Origin: Pseudomonadota bacterium
Lineage (GTDB): Bacteria > Pseudomonadota > Gammaproteobacteria > Burkholderiales > SG8-39
Assembly: GCA_021825225.1 (NCBI GenBank)
Contig: JAKAIH010000125.1
Location: 1-7,529 of the forward strand
Reading direction: 5' to 3'
Length of the DNA stretch: 7,529 nt
In this document: in pieces, positions 1 to 5,380 of the stretch
Layout of the letters: each line of letters starts with the position of its first letter
Numbering within the stretch: position 1 is the first letter of the stretch
Translations under genes and position numbers: made by a program
The notes under the pieces: generated by a model
Told to the model about the DNA's origin: nothing
The model's input: the letters and a program-made list of their open reading frames with translations, nothing else
Databases searched by the model: none

Positions 1-50
1 CGGACCGGATCAGCCTTCGCAGCGGCAGATTTGGCCTGCTCCTTGCTCAT
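1..50 (-). CDS. 5' end of an unidentified protein (partial, runs off the left edge)
   Basis: The minus strand has an ATG at 48-50 opening a frame of 16 complete codons that reads MSKEQAKSAAKADPVR or similar up to the window edge. A purine-rich ribosome-binding sequence (GAGGGA) lies just upstream and overlaps the TGA stop of the preceding hydrolase gene. The two genes are therefore 10 bp apart and almost certainly cotranscribed. The visible start is rich in Lys and Ala, has no signal peptide, and is too short to assign to a family. Its position suggests another CoA-metabolism gene, but that is only inference from context. Confidence 0.6.
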   Translation of the reverse strand, partial: MSKEQAKSAAAKADPV

Positions 51-60
51 CTTCGGTCCC

Positions 61-1122
61 TCATCGAATCTCCCCGTCCCGCAGGTAGCGAATGACGCCA
101 TCGGTGCCGCTCTGGCGCTTGAGCGCGCCCCGATAATACAGGCAATGCAGATGCGCCATGGCTTCGCCCATGGCGAAGAACAGTTGTTGCGTATCGAGTT
201 CGCGCGCAAACAGCGTCGGAATCGCTTCGAAGGCCGACAGCGGCCGGACGCAGGCCTCGTGCAGTTCCTCGAAATGCTGCCGGTGGTGCTCCTGCAACTG
301 CTCGATGCGCTCGCGCAGGCCGCGAAACGGCAGGCCGTGCGAAGGCAGCACCAGGGTGTCGGCCGGCAGCGCGGCGTAACGCCGGAGGGAGTCGAGAAAC
401 TGCTGCAGCGGATTGCCCTCGGGATCGATCGACGAGACGCTGATGTTGGTGGAGATCTTCGGCAGCACCATGTCGCCCGAAATCAGCACGCCGAGCCCGG
501 CGCAATACAGCGCCGCGTGCTCGGGTGCGTGTCCGTAACCCGTGATCACGCGCCAGACGCGGCCGCCGATCGCGATTTCGTCGCCGTCCATGATGCGGCG
601 GTAGCTGTGCGGGAACTCCGGCACCACGAGACGGTAGCGGTTGCCGCGCCGCGCCATTTTTTCCAGCGCCTCGCCAACCAGGCCGTTCCTGCGGTACATG
701 CCGAGCAGAGTGTCCGGGGTGTAGCCGGCAACGCCCTCGCGGATTGCATGCGCGGTCAGGTATTCGGCCTGCGACATCCACAGCGTGGCGCCGAAGCGCT
801 GGCACAGCCAGTGCGCGAGCCCGGCGTGATCGGGATGGAAATGGGTGACCAGCACGCGCGACGCCCGGAACGCCCGGCTGCGCGCGCCATCGCCGGGCCA
901 GGCAGTGAACACCTGCTCCCACAGGCCCCGGCTCGCGTCGCTGGCAATGCCGCAATCGACGATGGTCCAGCCCTCGCCGTCTTCCAGCAGCCACAGATTG
1001 ATGTGGTCCAGAGCGAACGGCAGCGGCAGGCGCAACCAGCGCAAGCCCGGGGCGACTTCCAGGCTGGTACCGGCCGCTGGAGCGGCGGCGTGGGGAAACT
1101 GCAGGATTTGCTGCGGGTCCAT
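61..1122 (-). CDS. Metallo-beta-lactamase-fold hydrolase (MBL fold, LACTB2/glyoxalase-II-like)
   Basis: This encodes a 353-residue cytoplasmic protein without a signal peptide. The MBL signature HFHPDH sits at residues 94-99 and supplies the metal ligands H94, H96, D98 and H99. Further expected ligands are H198 or H202 in GHAPEH, D217 in SGD and H262 in PSHG, so the binuclear metal site looks intact. The strand preceding it (residues 53-58, TIVDCG) is typical of the fold. Residues from about 265 form a charged, probably helical C-terminal extension. The substrate cannot be read from the sequence; thioester or lactone hydrolysis would fit the CoA-catabolic neighbourhood, but this is inference. 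The start at 1122 was chosen because the frame is conserved in style from there, and a GGAG lies 10 nt upstream on the minus strand. The gene diverges from the LiuR-like regulator and is followed after 10 bp by another minus-strand gene. Confidence 0.88.
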   Translation of the reverse strand: MDPQQILQFPHAAAPAAGTSLEVAPGLRWLRLPLPFALDHINLWLLEDGEGWTIVDCGIASDASRGLWEQVFTAWPGDGARSRAFRASRVLVTHFHPDHAGLAHWLCQRFGATLWMSQAEYLTAHAIREGVAGYTPDTLLGMYRRNGLVGEALEKMARRGNRYRLVVPEFPHSYRRIMDGDEIAIGGRVWRVITGYGHAPEHAALYCAGLGVLISGDMVLPKISTNISVSSIDPEGNPLQQFLDSLRRYAALPADTLVLPSHGLPFRGLRERIEQLQEHHRQHFEELHEACVRPLSAFEAIPTLFARELDTQQLFFAMGEAMAHLHCLYYRGALKRQSGTDGVIRYLRDGEIR

Positions 1123-1145
1123 GTATGAGCGGCTCCGGCTTGGGC

Positions 1146-1151
1146 TAGAAT
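1146..1151 (+). promoter_or_regulatory. Candidate -10 box for the liuR-like gene
   Basis: TAGAAT matches the sigma-70 -10 consensus at 5 of 6 positions and lies in the divergent intergenic region, about 70 nt upstream of the regulator's start. No convincing -35 box is seen at 16-18 bp spacing, so this is weak. If real, transcription would begin near 1158. That rules out an upstream in-frame ATG at 1150 and places the palindrome at 1194-1209 inside the 5' leader. Confidence 0.3.
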
Positions 1152-1193
1152 GCGCTCAGGGCCAGACCCGGCAAGTTTGAAGAGACGCAATTT

Positions 1194-1209
1194 TCGCAAA
1201 TATTTGCGA
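1194..1209. repeat. Perfect 16-bp palindrome in the divergent promoter region (possible operator)
   Basis: TCGCAAATATTTGCGA is a perfect inverted repeat in an AT-rich patch between two divergent genes. It ends 9 bp before the regulator's ATG. A third half-site, CGCAA at 1186-1190, precedes it, so CGCAA/CGCAA/TTGCG boxes start at 1186, 1195 and 1204, exactly 9 bp apart. It could be a DNA operator for this or another regulator, or a 6-bp RNA hairpin with an ATAT loop next to the start codon. It does not resemble the ACGTAAA operator found downstream of the regulator gene. Confidence 0.5.
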
Positions 1210-1218
1210 TTCCCGCCA

Positions 1219-1650
1219 ATGAGCACCGCCCCCAGCCGCCGCGAAGAGACCTACAGCATCAGCGACCTGGCGCGCGAATTCGACGTCACGCCGCGCGCGA
1301 TCCGCTTCTATGAAGACCAGGGACTGCTCGCGCCGCAGCGCTCGGGCAGCCGGCGCATCTACGCCAAGCGCGACTATGTGCGCCTGAAGCTGATCCTGCG
1401 CGGCAAGCGCCTGGGCCTGTCGCTATCCGAGGTCGCCGCGATGTTCGAGCTGTACGATTCGGCGCGCGATGAGAAGCCGCAGCTCGCGCAATTTCTCGCC
1501 GCGCTCGCCGAGCGGCGCGAGCAGCTCGAACGCCAGCGCGCCGACATCGACGAAATGCTGGGGGAGATCACGGCATTCGAGGCGCAGAGCCGCAAGCTCC
1601 TCGCCGGCGGCCGCAAAGCGCTCGCCAAGGCAGTCAAGCCAGGCGCGTAG
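1219..1650 (+). CDS. liuR: MerR-family transcriptional regulator, LiuR type
   Basis: This is a 143-residue protein. An N-terminal winged helix-turn-helix (about residues 12-37) carries the MerR signature, with YSISDLAREF followed by TPRAIRFYEDQGLL. The RRIY wing lies near residues 45-48, and RLKLILRGKRLGLSL (residues 55-69) matches the second helical part of the domain. Residues about 87-128 form a long amphipathic helix suited to the antiparallel dimer coiled coil. There is no cysteine, so metal sensing of the MerR/CueR kind is excluded. The sequence resembles LiuR regulators of leucine/isovalerate catabolism, and the next gene is the expected target, isovaleryl-CoA dehydrogenase. I chose ATG 1219 because MSTAPSRREE leads straight into the domain. 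The in-frame ATG at 1150 would add 23 unconserved-looking residues spanning a likely -10 box and the palindrome. No good Shine-Dalgarno precedes 1219. The effector is probably an acyl-CoA intermediate (inference). Confidence 0.85.
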   Translation: MSTAPSRREETYSISDLAREFDVTPRAIRFYEDQGLLAPQRSGSRRIYAKRDYVRLKLILRGKRLGLSLSEVAAMFELYDSARDEKPQLAQFLAALAERREQLERQRADIDEMLGEITAFEAQSRKLLAGGRKALAKAVKPGA

Positions 1651-1662
1651 AAACCGGCCAAA

Positions 1663-1691
1663 TTGACGTTTACGTAAACGGCACGTAAAGT
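1663..1691 (+). promoter_or_regulatory. Promoter of liuA with LiuR-like operator in the spacer
   Basis: A -35 box TTGACG (1663-1668) and a -10 box TAAAGT (1686-1691) are separated by 17 bp. The spacer contains the perfect palindrome CGTTTACGTAAACG (1667-1680). Around it, TTGACGT-TT-ACGTAAA (1663-1678) is a near-perfect dyad, and another ACGTAAA lies at 1683-1689. Repeated ACGTAAA half-sites fit what I recall of LiuR-type operators in proteobacteria. MerR-family proteins normally bind within the -35/-10 spacer, and the target gene starts 50 bp downstream. The element lies 12 bp after the regulator's stop codon. Confidence 0.75.
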
Positions 1692-1741
1692 CAGCGCTCC
1701 GGCTGCGACAGCAGCACAATTTTCAAGACTGGACGGCAGAC

Positions 1742-2920
1742 ATGATCGACTTTCCCTCCCTCCCCTTCGATCTCGGCGAAGAGATCGACATGCTGCGCGA
1801 CACGGTGCGCGCTTTCGCGGCGAGCGAGATCGCGCCGCGCGCGGCCGAGATCGACCGCGCCAACGAATTTCCCGCGGACCTGTGGCGCAAGTTCGGCGCG
1901 CTCGGCCTGCTCGGCATCACCGTCGACGAGCCCTACGGCGGCACCAACATGGGCTATCTGGCCCACATCATCGCGATGGAGGAAATCAGCCGCGCCTCGG
2001 CTTCCGTCGGGCTTTCCTACGGCGCCCACTCCAACCTGTGCGTGAACCAGATCCGCAGGAACGGCAGCGAAGCGCAGCGGCGGCAATACCTGCCCAAGCT
2101 CATCTCCGGCGAGCACGTCGGCGCGCTCGCCATGTCCGAACCCGGCGCGGGATCGGACGTGGTGAGCATGCGCCTCAAGGCCGAATTCAGGAACGGCAAG
2201 TTCGTGCTCAATGGCAACAAGATGTGGATCACCAACGGGCCGGATGCGGACGTGCTCGTGGTCTATGCCAAGACCGACGGCGCCGCCGGACCGCGCGGCA
2301 TCACCGCCTTCCTCATCGAAAAGGGATTCGCCGGCTTTTCCACCGCGCAAAAGCTCGACAAGCTCGGCATGCGCGGCTCCAACACCTGCGAACTGGTGTT
2401 CCGCGACTGCGAAGTGCCCGAAGAAAACATTCTCGGCGGCATGGGCCGCGGCGTGAACGTGCTGATGAGCGGCCTGGACTACGAGCGCGCGGTGCTCTCC
2501 GGCGGGCCGCTCGGGATCATGGCCGCCTGCATGGATGTCGTCGTCCCCTACGTGCACGAACGCAAGCAGTTCGGCCAGCCGATCGGCGAATTTCAGCTGA
2601 TGCAGGGCAAGCTCGCCGACATGTACACCACCATGAATGCCTGCCGCGCTTACGTCTACGCCGTGGGCAAGGCGCTCGACCGCGGCAACCTGAAGGGGAC
2701 CGGCGCGCGCAAGGACGCCGCCGGCGCGATCCTCTACTCGGCCGAAAAAGCCACCTGGATGGCGGGCGAGGCGATCCAGGCCCTGGGCGGCATGGGCTAT
2801 ATCAACGAAACCCCGACCGGCCGCCTGTGGCGCGACGCCAAGCTGTACGAGATCGGCGCCGGCACCTCGGAAATCCGCAGAATGCTGATAGGGCGGGAGC
2901 TCTTCGCCGAAACCAAGTAG
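1742..2920 (+). CDS. liuA: Isovaleryl-CoA dehydrogenase
   Basis: This 392-residue FAD flavoprotein oxidises isovaleryl-CoA to 3-methylcrotonyl-CoA in leucine breakdown and passes electrons to ETF. All acyl-CoA dehydrogenase parts are present: the N-terminal helical domain, the [12 protein letters not shown] flavin/substrate segment (about 128-139), WITNG (162-166), and the C-terminal helical domain with [19 protein letters not shown] (272-290). The diagnostic feature is the catalytic base. LDYER (245-249) places Glu248 where human isovaleryl-CoA dehydrogenase has its catalytic Glu254. The canonical C-terminal Glu of other family members is absent: the motif reads YEIGAGTSE, with Ala373 at that position. 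The length is typical for the family. The start at 1742 gives the expected N-terminus, although the ribosome-binding site is weak (GGA at 1731-1733). It is the first gene after the LiuR-like operator and probably heads the transcript with the thiolase and second dehydrogenase. Confidence 0.95.
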   Translation: MIDFPSLPFDLGEEIDMLRDTVRAFAASEIAPRAAEIDRANEFPADLWRKFGALGLLGITVDEPYGGTNMGYLAHIIAMEEISRASASVGLSYGAHSNLCVNQIRRNGSEAQRRQYLPKLISGEHVGALAMSEPGAGSDVVSMRLKAEFRNGKFVLNGNKMWITNGPDADVLVVYAKTDGAAGPRGITAFLIEKGFAGFSTAQKLDKLGMRGSNTCELVFRDCEVPEENILGGMGRGVNVLMSGLDYERAVLSGGPLGIMAACMDVVVPYVHERKQFGQPIGEFQLMQGKLADMYTTMNACRAYVYAVGKALDRGNLKGTGARKDAAGAILYSAEKATWMAGEAIQALGGMGYINETPTGRLWRDAKLYEIGAGTSEIRRMLIGRELFAETK

Positions 2921-2986
2921 GGCGGTCCGGCGCTGCCGCACAAGACCCGGCACCGACCGCAATTGCAAAACCGCAACTGACATTTG

Positions 2987-2992
2987 AAAGGA
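2987..2992 (+). promoter_or_regulatory. Ribosome-binding site of the thiolase gene
   Basis: AAAGGA ends 5 nt before the ATG at 2998. It fixes this start within a frame that stays open for more than 1 kb upstream, and it is the clearest Shine-Dalgarno in the window. Confidence 0.75.
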
Positions 2993-2997
2993 AAACC

Positions 2998-4179
2998 ATG
3001 AACGATCCGATCGTCATCGTCTCCGCCGCGCGCACCCCGATGGGCGCGTTCCAGGGGGAACTGAAGCAATTCGCCGCCGCCGAGTTGGGTGCGGCGGCCA
3101 TCCGCGCCGCAGTGGAGCGCGCCAGGATCAAACCGGAGCAGGTGGACGAAGTCATCATGGGCTGCGTCCTCCCTGCGGGCCAGGGCCAGGCGCCCGCGCG
3201 CCAGGCTTCGCTCGGCGCTGGCCTGCCGCTCGCCACCGGCTGCACCACCGTCAACAAGATGTGCGGCTCGGGGATGAAGGCGGCGATGTTCGCGCACGAC
3301 CTCCTGGCCGCGGGCAGCAACGACATCATGGTCGCGGGCGGCATGGAATCGATGACCAACGCGCCTTATCTGCTCGCGAAAGCGCGCGGCGGCTACCGCC
3401 TCGGCCACGGGCAGCTGATCGACCACATGTTCTACGACGGCCTCGAGGACGCCTATGAAAAGGGCCGGCTGATGGGCAGCTTCGCCGAGGATTGCGCCGC
3501 CAAGTACAGTTTCACGCGCGCGGAGCAAGACAAATTCGCGGTCATTTCGCTGGAGCGCGCGCAAGCGGCGAACAAAAGCGGCGCCTTCGCCTGGGAAATC
3601 ACGCCCATCGCAATCAAGGGCGGGAAAGACGAGCGCTTCATGGAAATGGACGAGTCGCCGTTCAAGGCCAATTTCGACAAGATTCCGGCGCTCAAGCCCG
3701 CGTTCAAGAAGGACGGCACCATCACCGCCGCCAACTCGAGCTCGATTTCGGATGGCGGCGCAGCGCTGGTGATGATGCGCCGCTCGACCGCGGAGAAACT
3801 CGGGCTCGCGCCGCTGGCGCTCGTGGTCGGCCACAGCACCCATGCGCAGGAGCCAGGCTGGTTCACCACCGCGCCGGTCGGCGCGATCAAAAAACTCTAC
3901 GACAAGACCGGCTGGAGCACGCGCTCGGTGGATCTGTACGAAATCAACGAAGCCTTCGCCGTCGTCACCATGGCGGCGATGAAGGAACATGGCCTCCCGC
4001 ACGAGAAGGTCAATATCCACGGCGGCGCCTGCGCGCTGGGCCATCCGATCGGCGCATCCGGCGCGCGCATCCTGGTGACGCTGATCGGCGCCTTGCGCAA
4101 AACCGGCGGCAAGCGCGGCGTCGCCAGCCTGTGCATAGGCGGCGGCGAAGCGACCGCGATGGCGATCGAACTGGTCTGA
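2998..4179 (+). CDS. atoB: Acetyl-CoA C-acyltransferase (thiolase, AtoB-like)
   Basis: This 393-residue thiolase catalyses reversible cleavage of acetoacetyl-CoA-type substrates with CoA. All catalytic elements are present. The acyl-accepting Cys89 lies in NKMCGSGMKA, N317 in NEAF, His349 in the GHPIG motif of the HGGACALGHPIG stretch, and the general-base Cys379 in CIGGGEA. Positions agree to within one residue with the biosynthetic-type thiolase of Zoogloea. The stretch AANSSSISDGG (about 244-254) and the overall wording closely recall Pseudomonas AtoB. The correct start is ATG 2998, marked by a good ribosome-binding site; the open frame upstream is antisense-like shadow of liuA. It lies 77 bp behind liuA and 28 bp before the next dehydrogenase, suggesting one operon. 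In this setting it probably finishes leucine breakdown (acetoacetyl-CoA) or thiolysis of 2-methylacetoacetyl-CoA from isoleucine; which of these is inference. Confidence 0.93.
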   Translation: MNDPIVIVSAARTPMGAFQGELKQFAAAELGAAAIRAAVERARIKPEQVDEVIMGCVLPAGQGQAPARQASLGAGLPLATGCTTVNKMCGSGMKAAMFAHDLLAAGSNDIMVAGGMESMTNAPYLLAKARGGYRLGHGQLIDHMFYDGLEDAYEKGRLMGSFAEDCAAKYSFTRAEQDKFAVISLERAQAANKSGAFAWEITPIAIKGGKDERFMEMDESPFKANFDKIPALKPAFKKDGTITAANSSSISDGGAALVMMRRSTAEKLGLAPLALVVGHSTHAQEPGWFTTAPVGAIKKLYDKTGWSTRSVDLYEINEAFAVVTMAAMKEHGLPHEKVNIHGGACALGHPIGASGARILVTLIGALRKTGGKRGVASLCIGGGEATAMAIELV

Positions 4180-4207
4180 ACCAGCTGAAGCGCGACGAAG
4201 GCCACAT

Positions 4208-5341
4208 ATGATCCTTAGCCAGGAACAGCAGATGATCCGCGACTCGGTGCGCGCTTTTGCCGCCGAACGGCTCGCGCCGCACGCGCCGCAATGGGACCGC
4301 GATTCCAGCTTCCCGCGCGAGCAACTCGCGGAAATGGCCAAAATGGGCCTGCTCGGCGTGACCGTGCCCGAGCAATGGGGCGGCGCAGGAATGGACTACG
4401 TGTCCCTCGCCGTGGCGCTGGAGGAAATCGCCGCGGGCGACGGCGCCACCTCCACCATCGCCAGCGTGCAGGCCCTGGTATGCAACATTTTCAATGGCTA
4501 CGCCAGCGATGCGCAGAAGGAGCGCTACCTCAAGCCGCTGGCGCGCGGCGAGATGCTGGGCTGCTTCTGCCTCACCGAGCCGCACGTGGGCTCCGACGCC
4601 GGAGCGATCAGCACGCGCGCCGAGCGCGCCGGCGCCGATTACGTGCTGAACGGCGTGAAGCAGTTCATCACCAGCGGCAAGAACGCGCAGGTGGCCGTGG
4701 TATTCGCGGTCAGCGACAAGGCGGCGGGCAAAAAGGGCATCAGCGCCTTCATCGTGCCCACCGACACTGCAGGCTACGTCGTCACCCACATCGAGGAAAA
4801 GCTCGGTCAGCACGCTTCCGATACCGCGCAGATCGCATTCGAGAATTGCCGCGTGCCCGCCGCGAACCTGCTCGGACCCGAGGGCATGGGCTATCGCATC
4901 GCGCTGTCCAATCTGGAGGGCGGGCGCATTTGCATCGCCGCCCAGTCGGTGGGCATGGCGCGCGCCGCTTTCGAAGCAGCGCTGAAGTACGCGCATGAAC
5001 GGGTCAGTTTCGGCAAACCCATCATCGAGCACCAGGCGGTAAATTTCCGCCTCGCCGACATGGCCACGCAGATCGAAGTGGCGCGGCAGATGGTGCTGCA
5101 CGCCGCCGTCCTGCGCGACGCCGCGCTGCCCTGCCTCAAGGAAGCGTCGATGGCGAAGCTGTTCGCCTCCGAAATGGCGGAGAAAGTCTGCTCCGACGCG
5201 ATCCAGATCCACGGCGGCTACGGCTACGTCAACGACTTTCCGGTGGGGCGCATCTATCGCGATGTGCGCGTGGCGCAGATCTACGAAGGCGCGAGCGACA
5301 TCCAGCGCATGGTGATCGGACGCGCGCTCGCCGGAGGCTGA
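4208..5341 (+). CDS. Acyl-CoA dehydrogenase, short/branched-chain type
   Basis: This is a second FAD acyl-CoA dehydrogenase of 377 residues. It has CFCLTEPHVGSD (119-130) and FITSG (153-157) for flavin and substrate binding, KLGQHASDT (198-206), LEGGRI near 236-241, the C-terminal helical domain with HERVSFGKPI (263-272), and QIHGGYGY (333-340). Unlike the first dehydrogenase it has the canonical catalytic base, Glu360 in QIYEGASDIQR. The family includes butyryl-, 2-methylbutyryl- and isobutyryl-CoA dehydrogenases. Substrate specificity cannot be decided here, but the locus favours a short branched acyl-CoA from isoleucine or valine (inference). Start ATG 4208 has AAGG about 7 nt upstream and follows the thiolase stop by 28 bp, so translational coupling or at least cotranscription is likely. 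It oxidises the acyl-CoA to the 2-enoyl-CoA and delivers electrons to ETF. Confidence 0.92.
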   Translation: MILSQEQQMIRDSVRAFAAERLAPHAPQWDRDSSFPREQLAEMAKMGLLGVTVPEQWGGAGMDYVSLAVALEEIAAGDGATSTIASVQALVCNIFNGYASDAQKERYLKPLARGEMLGCFCLTEPHVGSDAGAISTRAERAGADYVLNGVKQFITSGKNAQVAVVFAVSDKAAGKKGISAFIVPTDTAGYVVTHIEEKLGQHASDTAQIAFENCRVPAANLLGPEGMGYRIALSNLEGGRICIAAQSVGMARAAFEAALKYAHERVSFGKPIIEHQAVNFRLADMATQIEVARQMVLHAAVLRDAALPCLKEASMAKLFASEMAEKVCSDAIQIHGGYGYVNDFPVGRIYRDVRVAQIYEGASDIQRMVIGRALAGG

Positions 5342-5380
5342 CATCGACGCAAAGCGCCGCGCCTTGGCGCCGCGACGAGC

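Noticed and set aside
31..1128. 365-codon plus-strand frame opposite the MBL hydrolase
   Set aside because: The minus strand encodes an intact MBL protein with all metal ligands; the plus frame has no domain and a shadow-like composition.
1150..1218. Upstream ATG extending the LiuR-like protein by 23 residues
   Set aside because: The extension overlaps a likely -10 box and the palindrome and adds basic residues before the normal MerR-family N-terminus.
2958..2976. CGCAA boxes before the thiolase as relatives of the divergent-region palindrome
   Set aside because: The boxes are short, spaced 14 bp apart rather than 9, and do not form the same dyad, so chance is the simpler explanation.
1691..2983. 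430-codon minus-strand frame opposite liuA
   Set aside because: Antisense shadow of a clear liuA gene with no family motifs.
1882..4179. 765-codon plus-strand frame suggesting a fusion upstream of the thiolase
   Set aside because: The first 372 codons are an out-of-frame shadow of liuA, very rich in Arg. The thiolase fold and a good ribosome-binding site start at 2998.
5351..5380. GC-rich hairpin (GCGCC/GGCGC) before the glycosyltransferase considered as a terminator
   Set aside because: The stem is only 5 bp and there is no following T-run; in this GC-rich sequence such repeats are expected by chance.
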